NCBI GenBank assembly: GCA_026692845.1
Contig: JAPLNM010000049.1
Span: 52,363-116,362, forward strand
Length of the DNA: 64,000 bases
Source: Planctomycetota bacterium
GTDB taxonomy: Bacteria; Planctomycetota; Planctomycetia; Pirellulales; Pirellulaceae
Direction of reading: 5' to 3'
This document shows positions 34,777 through 43,645 of the stretch, piece after piece. How positions within the stretch are numbered: position 1 is the first letter of the stretch; each line of letters opens with the position of its first letter. Below the pieces are notes generated by a model that was not told where the DNA came from, made no database searches, and worked only from the letters and a program-made list of their open reading frames with translations. Both the position numbers and the translations under genes were made by a program.

Positions 34777-36084
34777 ATGGGTTGGCCAGAATATCAAAAA
34801 GCAAATACTCCCGATATTTCCTGGCAATCTCACGCACGGCTACGACAGATCCTGGCTCTAGCCAGCCTTTGGATGCTTGCTAGCCTCGGATGCGGCTTCG
34901 GTCCGCGCTCGCTCGTCCAAACCCGTCTTGCGTACAACGAAGCGGTCAAAACGACTTCTGAGGAACAGTTCCTTCTGAACATCGTTCGCTTGCGTTACAC
35001 CAACACTCCAAGCAGTTTGGCAATCTCCAACATCGCCGACCAGCAGGAACTCGCGTCGGAATTCCAGGCAATCCCGTTTTTCTTGGCCGGCGCCGCCGAT
35101 GGGTTCCGATCCCAAGCCCTACCCCAAGCCTCCCTGTCGCGAGCCTCGCGCCCAACACTCAGTTACACCCCACTCGATGACGAGGAGTACACACAACGAC
35201 TCTTTACTCCCATCTCATTGAACGGAGCGTTTTACCTGTCGCGCACCACGTGGCCGATCTCGACGGTTTTCCGTCTCTACCTGGAAAATCTCAACTGGAT
35301 CTCCAATGCCGAGACGGCAAGCGGCCCGACCCCCAAATGCGCTCCGGACTACGCCCAGTTCCTCGAAGGCATTAACGCCCTGCAAGAATTGCAAGACGCC
35401 CAACTCGTTCAATTGTTCATCGATCAGCAGGAGGAGATTGTCGCGGGCCCGTTTCCAGACCCGCCCAATGCTCCGGACCTTGCGATCAAAGCCGTCGAAA
35501 TGGAACTTGAAGTCCGCAAGGAATCCCAAGGTTTCTGCCTGATCCGAAAAACGGCCCAGCCGATGCTAGCGATCGATCCGAGTGCAAAACTCAATCCCGC
35601 TTGGGATACCTTCTGCCGATGCTTTCATGTCGACCCCGAAGCGATCGCTCTGAAAATCACCGCCGAAGAATTGCCCCCATTTCATACCGACAACGGCCAA
35701 TCCCTAGAATTACTCGATCTTGAAACCCGCTCGCTCTTACAGGTCCTGTTCTTTGTCTCGCATGGCATCGATGTTCCAAGCGAACATGTCCTCGATGGTA
35801 AAGTCCCTATGACTTGCAATCCCGATGGAACCTCGTTCGATTGGAAACAAGTCATGGACGGACTCTTCTGCGTCCATTGCACCAAATCGAAAAAGCGTCC
35901 GGAAAATGCCTATGTGGCCGTGCGATACGAAGACCATTGGTATTACATCGATCAAACAGATCGCGATACGAAAGCTACCTTCGCGCTGCTGCTGGAAGTC
36001 TCCCGGTTGGAACTTCAGTCCTCCGAATCCAACGCTCCGCTGCTTACGATTCCGCTTGGACGCTACGGCCAAGCACGAAAGTAA
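34777..36084 (+). CDS. Unknown lipoprotein-like protein
   Basis: A protein of 435 residues that I do not recognise. A hydrophobic segment ends in a lipobox-like LASLGC near residue 39, which suggests a lipoprotein anchored in the membrane; the upstream N-terminus is unusually long and hydrophilic for a signal peptide. The mature part contains EQFLLNIVRLRYTNTP, a pattern seen in planctomycete hypothetical proteins, and a C-terminal region with YVAVRYEDHWYYIDQTD. It is convergent with the MerR/B12-like regulator, with 25 bases between them. It diverges from the cytochrome operon. Confidence 0.75.
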   Translation: MGWPEYQKANTPDISWQSHARLRQILALASLWMLASLGCGFGPRSLVQTRLAYNEAVKTTSEEQFLLNIVRLRYTNTPSSLAISNIADQQELASEFQAIPFFLAGAADGFRSQALPQASLSRASRPTLSYTPLDDEEYTQRLFTPISLNGAFYLSRTTWPISTVFRLYLENLNWISNAETASGPTPKCAPDYAQFLEGINALQELQDAQLVQLFIDQQEEIVAGPFPDPPNAPDLAIKAVEMELEVRKESQGFCLIRKTAQPMLAIDPSAKLNPAWDTFCRCFHVDPEAIALKITAEELPPFHTDNGQSLELLDLETRSLLQVLFFVSHGIDVPSEHVLDGKVPMTCNPDGTSFDWKQVMDGLFCVHCTKSKKRPENAYVAVRYEDHWYYIDQTDRDTKATFALLLEVSRLELQSSESNAPLLTIPLGRYGQARK

Positions 36085-36109
36085 TCCGAAGCAGACTATC
36101 GCGTCAGGG

Positions 36110-37033
36110 TCACTGAGCGATCAGACTCCGTGCAAGCGTCGAAAGCTGACGCATGCTGTCGCAGTGAGCCGAGAACTGCATCTTCCTACGAAGCGATTGA
36201 CTCAGCGACCTGCCTCCGACGACCAGCATCGTCCCTTGAGGCAACGCTTGGGAAAATGGCTCAAAACGCTCCAGGAAGGCGTCTTCGGACTCGACATGCG
36301 AAACACTCAACCAGAAAATCTTGGGGCGATACTTTTGAGCCGCACAGGACATCGACGAAAATGGGACTCCCGAGCCCAAGCTGATCGTCCGCCAACCTGC
36401 CTCGCGAAAGATGATCTCGATGAGCTGATTGGCGACTTGGTAATTGTCCCCCTCACATGTCCCCCCCATCGATAGCGGCGCTTCATCGCCCGGATCAAGC
36501 ATCAATCGCCGAAGCTCGTGGATCAAACGAATCGAGATCTCACAACCACGACGCTCTTGATACACGTCCGCTCTGCCGCATGCCCACATCTGCCCGATAG
36601 CTTGAAACGTCGGCACCATCAGATCGTCCGCAACACTGGCCATGTTCCCGTGGATCGCATACCAAGAACTGATCACCTTGCGACACTGCGTCTCGTCCCC
36701 GGCCAACAACGCCCGTTCAAACTGAGACTGCAAAAACGATGCATTGGCAATCGAGGGGTCCTCCCCCACCCGATCTGCTTGAAGACTCAACTCCGCAATC
36801 GCATCGCGTGTCAATTGAAGCGGATCGTTCAGCCCAATCGCCGACGGATCGACAACTCGACGGTTCGTCGACTCGAGGAACTCCATCAAATTACCAAGAG
36901 GAATTCGACGATGGCCCCCATGGGTTCGATCCGTTCGTATCACGCCACAATCGCACCAGCGCTTCACTGAGGACTCGCTGACCTGCAACGCGAGGGCCAC
37001 TTGCTTAGGACTAAAGTTGTGCTCCAAATTCAT
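36110..37033 (-). CDS. MerR-family regulator with degenerate B12-binding-like domain
   Basis: A protein of 307 residues. A MerR HTH opens it (FSPKQVALALQVSESSVKRW, then GVIRTDRTHGGHRRI). A helical cap domain (MWACGRADVYQER) and a Rossmann-like domain (GWRTISLGSGVPF) follow, the layout of CarH/LitR-type cobalamin photoreceptors. The usual EH pair in the cap reads ER. The usual GExH ligand motif reads EGDNY, so both histidines expected to contact B12 are absent. It may bind another ligand or none. It diverges from the sigma-70 gene across a 565-bp gap that holds direct repeats suitable as operators. Confidence 0.8.
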   Translation of the reverse strand: MNLEHNFSPKQVALALQVSESSVKRWCDCGVIRTDRTHGGHRRIPLGNLMEFLESTNRRVVDPSAIGLNDPLQLTRDAIAELSLQADRVGEDPSIANASFLQSQFERALLAGDETQCRKVISSWYAIHGNMASVADDLMVPTFQAIGQMWACGRADVYQERRGCEISIRLIHELRRLMLDPGDEAPLSMGGTCEGDNYQVANQLIEIIFREAGWRTISLGSGVPFSSMSCAAQKYRPKIFWLSVSHVESEDAFLERFEPFSQALPQGTMLVVGGRSLSQSLRRKMQFSAHCDSMRQLSTLARSLIAQ

Positions 37034-37166
37034 CGTCTTAACACGGATTAGACCGTGTGGCCTTTCCTTTCGAGCCGCGACTCAGCGAAGCCGATTATTC
37101 CAAACTCGAACATCGAATCAAACCTCAGACCACCCCTACGATTTCCACCAACTCAACTTCGACAAC

Positions 37167-37204
37167 TCCTAGACACCGCTATTGCGTCCTAGACACCGCT
37201 ATTG
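37167..37204. repeat. Two 18-bp direct repeats in the regulator/sigma gap
   Basis: TCCTAGACACCGCTATTG occurs at 37167-37184 and again at 37187-37204, 20 bases apart, about two helical turns. They lie 134 bases upstream of the MerR-like gene. Confidence 0.85.
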
Positions 37205-37245
37205 TCCGGGTCTGTCAATCTTTCGGATTGCACTCGTCCAGACCC

Positions 37246-37281
37246 TGAACGTTTTCAACGCCTTGAACGTTTTGAACGTTT
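37246..37281. promoter_or_regulatory. Three TGAACGTTT direct repeats
   Basis: TGAACGTTT begins at 37246, 37264 and 37273. Each contains the AACGTT palindrome. Arrays of short direct repeats serve as operators for CarH-type regulators, so they may bind the divergent MerR-like protein; this is inference. Confidence 0.35.
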
Positions 37282-37478
37282 CCTAAACGCTCAGGACGTA
37301 CTAGATCGATACCCTGGACTTCGGTCGACTTTCCCCGTAAGAGACCTTCGGAATCGATTTCGGACGCAGAATTGTAGCGTCCCCAATACAAAAGACTTCA
37401 GGAAACCCAAGAAAAAAAGGTTTTCACCACCCTTTTCTTTTTCGTTGAGCCAATATCCGAAAAATCGACCCTGGCATG

Positions 37479-37507
37479 TTGCATCGGCCAAAAAGGAACG
37501 ATATAAA
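37479..37507 (+). promoter_or_regulatory. Sigma-70 type promoter of the sigma factor gene
   Basis: TTGCAT (37479-37484), a 17-base spacer, TATAAA (37502-37507). Transcription would start near 37514, giving a leader of about 85 bases. Confidence 0.55.
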
Positions 37508-37598
37508 GATTGCGAATGAACGATTTGAACGAATTTGGTTATCACTCGACCGGCGTTTCGGTCCTCAAAGCATTCGCAAAAGTTCATTCTGAAAGTCG

Positions 37599-38858
37599 AT
37601 GAAAGATTCTCCGATGGTTAAGCTGCTAGAAAATCCGGCCCCCAAAAAAACGAGGAACGTCCTAAGTTCCACGAAGCTCGTCAAAAAACAGCTCGTCAAA
37701 AAACAGCTCGTCAAAAAACAGCCCGTCAAAAAACAGAAGGTGAAATCGTCCTCGGAAGGCTCCGCACCCGTCGGCCAAGTCCCCAAGAGCCCTGCGGCTT
37801 CGAAGTCCAGCGGTTTGCCCCGGACCTTCCGCTCCAAAGATCTCGAAGCTTCCTTTGTCCACTATTGCCAATTGATCTGCCCGCAGGCAAAGTCCCCAGA
37901 AGAAATCGCCTTGAGCGTCAAATCGCTCACCTCGAGTGAAATCGATTTCATGGGGAACCCAGATTTCTCGACCTCCGATGTCGAAAGCAGCCTCTTTGCC
38001 GACAAGCGACTCCTGCCAATTTGCTCAGATGACCTCCGCCGGGTCAAAACCCCAGACCTTCCAGCCCACTTGGCCCGCTTGTGCGAAACGAAGCTTCTGA
38101 CCCCAGAAGAAGAGGTCGAGACCTTCCGACGCATGAACTTTCTGCGGTTCAAAGCCAACGAACTTTGCACGGAACTCAAGTCCGTCGTCCAAACCCAACT
38201 TGCCAAGGCCCCAACTAGCAAGACACGGTTAGCGAAATCCGTCGACCAGAAGGCTCAAGCATCCAACGGCTGGACCGTCCGCCGCATCGAGTCGCTGCTC
38301 AAAGCCGCCGACTGGTATCGCGATCGGCTCGTGAAATCCAACATGCGTTTGGTGATTTCCATCGTCAAGAAGTTCGTCAATACCCACAATGCATTCGATG
38401 ATCTGCTCAGCGACGGAATCGTCGCACTGATGCGAGCTGTCGACAAATTCGACGTCGGTCTTGGTTTCCGATTCAGCACCTATGCGACCCAAGTCGTCCG
38501 ACGCAACTCGTATCGCCGGGTGATGGAAAACCAAACGGAACGCCAACGCATCACCCTGAGCGTTCACGACTCAGGGGTCGATATCAGCGATGAGCACCGA
38601 GCCGCTGGAATGAGCGAAGTGCGATGGGAAGCCTTGCGAGCAAGACTCTCGACAATGCTCGGAAAGCTCGACCGCCGCGAAAAATTGATCGTGCGAGCTC
38701 GATTCTCTCTAGGCGGACACCGCCGAGTCCAAACGCTCCAAAAACTCGCCGATCGCTTGGGCGTCTCCAAAGAACGAATCCGCCAACTCGAAAAACGTGC
38801 CCTCGATAAACTCCGCGATATGGCCGATGTTACTCCGATCCGCGAATCGGACCTCTAA
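37599..38858 (+). CDS. Sigma-70 family RNA polymerase sigma factor
   Basis: A protein of 419 residues. The N-terminus has LVKKQ repeats (residues 27-46) coded by a 15-bp tandem repeat and a long low-complexity basic region. Region 1.2-like sequence appears near residue 150 (LTPEEEVETFRRMNFLRF), region 2 near 245-300 (MRLVISIVKKFVN, DDLLSDGIVALMRAVDKFD, FRFSTYATQVVRR) and region 4 near 380-405 (LGVSKERIRQLEKRALDKL). It is an alternative, planctomycete-type group 2/3 sigma factor. It is followed after 16 bases by a TIGR01777 epimerase. Confidence 0.9.
   Translation: MKDSPMVKLLENPAPKKTRNVLSSTKLVKKQLVKKQLVKKQPVKKQKVKSSSEGSAPVGQVPKSPAASKSSGLPRTFRSKDLEASFVHYCQLICPQAKSPEEIALSVKSLTSSEIDFMGNPDFSTSDVESSLFADKRLLPICSDDLRRVKTPDLPAHLARLCETKLLTPEEEVETFRRMNFLRFKANELCTELKSVVQTQLAKAPTSKTRLAKSVDQKAQASNGWTVRRIESLLKAADWYRDRLVKSNMRLVISIVKKFVNTHNAFDDLLSDGIVALMRAVDKFDVGLGFRFSTYATQVVRRNSYRRVMENQTERQRITLSVHDSGVDISDEHRAAGMSEVRWEALRARLSTMLGKLDRREKLIVRARFSLGGHRRVQTLQKLADRLGVSKERIRQLEKRALDKLRDMADVTPIRESDL
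37677..37736. repeat. 15-bp in-frame tandem repeat in the sigma factor gene
   Basis: CTCGTCAAAAAACAG occurs four times (the fourth starts CCCG) and codes for LVKKQ. Confidence 0.95.
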
Positions 38859-38874
38859 GCCACAACGCGAACGC

Positions 38875-40269
38875 ATGCTCTTCGAACACTCCAGCGAATT
38901 TTCCTGCCCTGTCAGCCGGCTCTTCAGTTACCACGAACAAGCCGGCGCGATCAACCGACTTATCCCACCCTGGGAACCAGCGAGCATTGTCTCGAGCAAC
39001 GACTCACTCCTCGTCGGCTCGCTCGTTGCGGTCAAAAACAAAATCGGCCCGATCTACCAGACTTGGAATGCCGAACACACCGAATATGTTCCCAACGAAC
39101 TCTTCGTCGATGAACTCAGGTCCGGTCCTTTCGCAAGATGGAAACACGAACATCGTTTCGTCTCGACGAGCGACTCAGCCTCAAGACTGACCGATCGCAT
39201 CGAGCTCCAACTCCACGCTGCTCCCATGAGCAACGTTCTCCATGGTTGGGTCGAAAGCAAACTCAAAGCCATGTTCCGCTTCAGGCATCGCATCACCGCT
39301 GACGATCTGAAATTCGCCGAATCGCTACCGACAACCGGGCGAAAACTTCGAATCGGCGTTTCAGGTAGCTCCGGAATGATCGGTCGCAGAACCATCGAAC
39401 TTGCCCGCGTTCTGGGAATCGATGTCGTTCGATCCATCCGCCCCCAAAGCACGCAAGCACCCTCCCGCTGGCCGCGCGGCGTGATCAGTGCACCCGAGGA
39501 TCACCTCGACGCGTTCGAGGATCTTGACGCCTGGATTCACCTCGCAGGTGCAGGGATCGCCGAGAAACGTTGGACGAACTCCTACAAGCAAGCCATCAAA
39601 AATACACGCGTCGACTCGACGAAAAAACTCGTCGCGCGACTCAGCCAACTCCAGTCCCCCCCAAAAGCCCTGATCTGCGCCTCGGGCATCGGGATCTTCG
39701 GCAATCGAGGCGACGAACGGCTCGATGAATCCTCCAGCGTCGAACAATCGGCGACCGGGGATGATTTCCTCGCTCAGGTCGCGCGGGAATGGGAAGCCGC
39801 AGCGATGCACTACAGCGATCGATCCGGCCGAGTTGCGCTTGCACGCTTCGGCGTTGTGCTCCACCCACGTTCAGGGGCGCTGAGCAAAATGCTCTTGCCC
39901 TTTAAACTCGGAACCGGTGGACCGATGGGCTCGGGAAAACAGTACTGGCCCTGGGTCCACATCGATGATGCAGCAAGCATTTTACTAACGCTGGCCCTGG
40001 CCTCGGATTGCAATGGACCGGTCCATGTCGTCGCCCCAGAGTGCGTCACCAACCGAGACTTCAGCGCCGTGTTGGCCAAAGTCCTACATCGGCCCTCGTG
40101 GCTCCCAGCGCCGGCCTTGGCCCTGCGGATCGCCTTGGGCGAAATGGCCGACGCGCTGCTGCTTGCCAGCGCCCGCGCTGTGCCGAAGGTATTGCTCGAC
40201 TCGGGTTACCAATTCCGCTTTCCGACGCTCGAAAGCGCTCTGCGAAATGTTCTAGGGAGCGAACTCTAG
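38875..40269 (+). CDS. TIGR01777 family epimerase with SRPBCC N-terminal domain
   Basis: A protein of 464 residues from the ATG at 38875. The first 150 residues form an SRPBCC/START-like domain (FEHSSEFSCPVSRLFSYHEQ). The remainder is an NAD(P)-binding SDR-like domain with GVSGSSGMIGRRTIEL, the DAWIHLAGAGI segment and WTNSYKQAI. Such fusions are common and are often misnamed as cell-division inhibitors; the reaction is not established. The gene follows the sigma factor by 16 bases. Its stop overlaps that of recJ on the other strand in a shared CTAG. Confidence 0.9.
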   Translation: MLFEHSSEFSCPVSRLFSYHEQAGAINRLIPPWEPASIVSSNDSLLVGSLVAVKNKIGPIYQTWNAEHTEYVPNELFVDELRSGPFARWKHEHRFVSTSDSASRLTDRIELQLHAAPMSNVLHGWVESKLKAMFRFRHRITADDLKFAESLPTTGRKLRIGVSGSSGMIGRRTIELARVLGIDVVRSIRPQSTQAPSRWPRGVISAPEDHLDAFEDLDAWIHLAGAGIAEKRWTNSYKQAIKNTRVDSTKKLVARLSQLQSPPKALICASGIGIFGNRGDERLDESSSVEQSATGDDFLAQVAREWEAAAMHYSDRSGRVALARFGVVLHPRSGALSKMLLPFKLGTGGPMGSGKQYWPWVHIDDAASILLTLALASDCNGPVHVVAPECVTNRDFSAVLAKVLHRPSWLPAPALALRIALGEMADALLLASARAVPKVLLDSGYQFRFPTLESALRNVLGSEL

Positions 40270-42017
40270 TCGACTTGACTCGCACGCCAGTCGACCAGTT
40301 GCAGTTCGACCCTGCGGTACCCGTTGAACTCGTTGACGTTGGGGCGAAATGCCAAATCGAATTGCCCCTGATGCGCATTGATCTTCTCGGCCCACTCGGG
40401 CTGCGAAAACGCCACGGCTCGGAAGATCTGATTATGCTGCTTGAACCGTACCCCAACGTGCCGATCCCCTTGTCCAAAGAGCTTGGCCATCTCATGCAAT
40501 TGGACATTGCTGGCGACGAAAATCGGTCGCGGATTGCCGGCCCCAAAAGGGGCCATGCTTTCGATCATCGAGACGGTCTGAAGGCTCAACTCCTGAAAGG
40601 TGGCCTCTGCATCGACCAATAAGGTCTGCTCCGGATCCCTTTCACCTGTCGCGGTACGCACATGATCGCACAACGCTTCGCGGAACTCGGGAATCTTGCG
40701 GTCCTGGATCCGCAAGCCAGCGGCCGCCGCATGACCACCGCAGCTTTCTAAATGCTCGCTGCAAGCCACAAACGCACGGTGCAAGTCGACGATACCGGCC
40801 GATCGCCCACTCCCGGTTGCCGGCTTTTGCCCCATAAGATCCGAGGAAATGATCACCACAGGACGATGAAACCGCTCGGCCAAGCGCCCAGCGACGATAC
40901 CGATGACCCCCAAGTGCCATCCGGGGGAATGAAGAACCAAGGCAGGCTCGGCGGAGGCTTCGAGCTGCTCCTTAGCCTGCTTGCTGGCCGCCATCGTAAT
41001 GCTCCGCTCGATCGAATCGCGGTCAGCATTCAATCGGTCTAGATACTGAGCCAAGGCCAAGGCTCGGCCAGGGTCCTGGGTGGTCAAAAGCTCGACACCC
41101 AACTGGGCCTGACCGAGCCGACCGGCCGCGTTGAGCCTCGGGGCAAGCGTAAAAGCGATGTCCTCTGCAGACAAGGCTCGCTTGGAATCGAGCTTCGTGA
41201 GCTTGATGAGCTCCTTGAGCCCCAAGGGGCCATGCTTGGTCATCAACTGCAAGGCGGTGCGGACCAATATCCGATTCTCATCGATCAATGGGACCACGTC
41301 GGCGACGGTCGCAATCGTCGCGATCGTCATGGCCATCAATAGAAAGTCCCGATGCACATCGGCAACCTTGCTCCGGTTGTCGGCCAGAATCTGACTCATT
41401 CGCCAAGCGAGTTTGAAGGCGACTCCAGCTCCACATAGTCCATGAAAGGGATAGTTGGAATTGGGTAAGTTCGGGTGGACGATGGCCAACGCATCGGGAA
41501 GAGTCTCGCCGCAAGCATGGTGATCGGTGATGATCAAATCCAAACCCAACTCCCGACATAACTGCGCCTCTTGGATCGAACCGATCCCGCAATCGACAGT
41601 TACTAAGAGTTTGCGACCTAAACTCGCAAGCCGTCGGATCGACTCGCAACTGAGTCCATAAGCATCTTCGAGTCGATTGGGGACATAGTACGAGACATCC
41701 GCCCCGAGCATCCTGAGAAACGATTCGAGGATCGCCGTAGCGCACATTCCATCGGCATCGTAGTCGCCGTAGATAACGATCGGCTCGCTATCCCGAACGG
41801 CCTTAAGGATCCGTTCGGCCGCCGCATCGATGCCGGGCAAAAGCTGCGGATCTCGCAGGTCGGAAAACTTGCACTCGAGAAAAAGCCTCGCTGCATCCAC
41901 CTTGGATATCCCACGCGATAAAAGAAGCTGGGACACCACCGGATCGACCTTCAATTCGTCGGCAAACGCCAAAAAACCAGCCGAATCATGGGCTCGAAAG
42001 ATCCATCGTTTTGACAT
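40266..42017 (-). CDS. recJ: Single-stranded-DNA-specific exonuclease RecJ
   Basis: A protein of 583 residues. The start at 42015-42017 (MSKRWIFRAHD) has GGAGG 7 bases upstream. The DHH phosphoesterase motifs are clear: YGDYDADGMCATA (motif I), DCGIG, DHHACG (motif III), and GGHAAAAGLRI in the DHHA1 domain. A C-terminal OB-like region follows. It degrades single-stranded DNA 5' to 3' in recombination and mismatch repair. Its last codon shares CTAG with the stop of the convergent epimerase gene. Confidence 0.95.
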   Translation of the reverse strand: MSKRWIFRAHDSAGFLAFADELKVDPVVSQLLLSRGISKVDAARLFLECKFSDLRDPQLLPGIDAAAERILKAVRDSEPIVIYGDYDADGMCATAILESFLRMLGADVSYYVPNRLEDAYGLSCESIRRLASLGRKLLVTVDCGIGSIQEAQLCRELGLDLIITDHHACGETLPDALAIVHPNLPNSNYPFHGLCGAGVAFKLAWRMSQILADNRSKVADVHRDFLLMAMTIATIATVADVVPLIDENRILVRTALQLMTKHGPLGLKELIKLTKLDSKRALSAEDIAFTLAPRLNAAGRLGQAQLGVELLTTQDPGRALALAQYLDRLNADRDSIERSITMAASKQAKEQLEASAEPALVLHSPGWHLGVIGIVAGRLAERFHRPVVIISSDLMGQKPATGSGRSAGIVDLHRAFVACSEHLESCGGHAAAAGLRIQDRKIPEFREALCDHVRTATGERDPEQTLLVDAEATFQELSLQTVSMIESMAPFGAGNPRPIFVASNVQLHEMAKLFGQGDRHVGVRFKQHNQIFRAVAFSQPEWAEKINAHQGQFDLAFRPNVNEFNGYRRVELQLVDWRASQVD

Positions 42018-42106
42018 CGAAATCCCTCCTCTTGGCCATCCCCCTGGTCCCATGCAAACATCGCAGTTCCATTGGGCTTAGGATAACCTCCAAGCCGACG
42101 ATCGTG

Positions 42107-43036
42107 CTAAGGTCGCGATGGGATTCCCCAACAAAAGGGATCCTCGGGGTCGACCACAAGCTGCAAATCCCCGTTGACAAACGCCCGAGCACTGACTGAA
42201 GGCCGAATCTGCTTGCTGGCCTTATCGAGCCATTCGTAGGAGGCTTCAAAGACACTGCCGATGAAACTCTCCTGGAGCCACCGTTGACCCGGAGCTAGCT
42301 CTCCGTCGGCCGCAAGGCAAGCAAGCTTGGCACTCGTCCCGGTCCCGCACGGCGATCGATCGTACTGATGACCAGGGCATAAGACAAAGGAACGAGAATC
42401 GTTATCTCGCGATACCGCAGGGCCAAACAACTCGATGTGGTCAACCTGCGGGTACTGCTTTTGCACCAGTCCTAAAATCTCCGTGGCCCGATCGATCAAA
42501 TAACCCGCAGGACGATCGAGCCAATCGGTGTGGCTGACGTCCAAAAGGGCAAAGTAATTGCCACCATAAGAGATATCCGCAGACAGTAACAATCCATCTG
42601 CGAGCCGGATCGGACAGTTGCTCGCCACGCGATAACTCGCGACGTTCTCCAACGTAACGCGCCGATCCTCATGCAAAATGGCTTGTACCTCTCCGACGCA
42701 GGTCTCGAAACAATGCCGTCCGGGCTGGAGTCTCCCAAGCCATCGCAAGGTCTCGACGACCCCGATCGTGCCGTGGCCACACATCCCCAAATACCCGGCG
42801 TTATTGAAAAAAATAACCCCAGCGGTATTTTTCGGATCGATCGCAGGAAGGACCACCGCTCCGACCATGACCTCCGAGCCGCGCGGCTCATGGATCAATG
42901 CCGTTCGCAAAAAATCAAATTGCTCTCGCATCATCGCCAATCGCGCCGCGACGCTCCCTCCAATGAACGGAACCTCCGAGACGATCGTGCGCGTAGGCTC
43001 GCCCCCGGTGTGACTGTCGATAACTCTGCACTGCAT
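42107..43036 (-). CDS. 4-hydroxyproline 2-epimerase (proline racemase family)
   Basis: A protein of 309 residues. It begins RVIDSHTGGEPTR. The first catalytic cysteine sits in GMCGHGTIG (near residue 88) and the second in SPCGTGTSA (near residue 230), the two-cysteine arrangement of the family. It interconverts trans-4-hydroxy-L-proline and cis-4-hydroxy-D-proline; a plain proline racemase cannot be excluded. No downstream hydroxyproline catabolic genes are in the window. It stands alone on the minus strand, between recJ and the Nudix gene. Confidence 0.87.
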   Translation of the reverse strand: MQCRVIDSHTGGEPTRTIVSEVPFIGGSVAARLAMMREQFDFLRTALIHEPRGSEVMVGAVVLPAIDPKNTAGVIFFNNAGYLGMCGHGTIGVVETLRWLGRLQPGRHCFETCVGEVQAILHEDRRVTLENVASYRVASNCPIRLADGLLLSADISYGGNYFALLDVSHTDWLDRPAGYLIDRATEILGLVQKQYPQVDHIELFGPAVSRDNDSRSFVLCPGHQYDRSPCGTGTSAKLACLAADGELAPGQRWLQESFIGSVFEASYEWLDKASKQIRPSVSARAFVNGDLQLVVDPEDPFCWGIPSRP

Positions 43037-43128
43037 AGGTCTAAGCTCGCTGGCCTTTTTTGACTAGTTTGGGTTCGAAGCAGTTGGTCGACTTGGATCG
43101 TTGCGGTCCACAACGTCAGTCGGCAACG

Positions 43129-43593
43129 TCAGTCGGTAGTAAAATGATCTCGGAAGCTTCCGTTGCGAAAGCTCGCCAAGAACTCTGGCATGCTTCCGAG
43201 TAGATCGCCTCGGCCTTCAAGCAAAGCGACACGCATCCAAAGATACTCCTCGACCTCCTGAAGATTGGGGCTCGGCTCGGAACCCTCGCAGCGCTCGCAG
43301 TGCAACCACTCGAGTCGAGTCCCCCATCGGGTTTGACTCGTCCATAGGTGACCTCGGACCTCGACTCGCAAATCGAGCTCCTCGACCAATTCCCGTTTGA
43401 CGGCCGTTTCAAAGTCCTCTCCAAGCTCAATTCCTCCACCTGGGAAACAAATCAACCCCGGTGCGCTGACAAATTGCGAACGACGAATTACCAGAAATTG
43501 TCCCTCTTCGTAAATAATCCCTACCACCGCATGGCGGCCTCGGTCACGCTGAGGCTGACGGTTCGCGTCGTGCTGGTTAAAATCTGTGCTCAT
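43129..43593 (-). CDS. Nudix hydrolase
   Basis: A protein of 154 residues. The Nudix box GGGIELGEDFETAVKREL plus VEELDL is complete (G, E, RE and EE positions kept) near residue 50-73. It hydrolyses a nucleoside diphosphate linked to another moiety; the substrate is unknown. It is convergent with no gene and diverges from the CCA-enzyme gene with 52 bases between starts, so the two share a short promoter region. Confidence 0.9.
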   Translation of the reverse strand: MSTDFNQHDANRQPQRDRGRHAVVGIIYEEGQFLVIRRSQFVSAPGLICFPGGGIELGEDFETAVKRELVEELDLRVEVRGHLWTSQTRWGTRLEWLHCERCEGSEPSPNLQEVEEYLWMRVALLEGRGDLLGSMPEFLASFRNGSFRDHFTTD

Positions 43594-43645
43594 ACCAGCG
43601 TATCATAGGCTCTCTCGACGAGGAACGGAACAAGCAACCTTCACA

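Noticed and set aside
37472..37483. Sigma-54 site TGGCATGTTGCA before the sigma factor gene
   Set aside because: GG and GC are only 7 bases apart instead of 10.
38875..40269. Cell division inhibitor SulA
   Set aside because: The TIGR01777 epimerase family is often mislabelled this way; the sequence shows an SDR-like fold and no SulA features.
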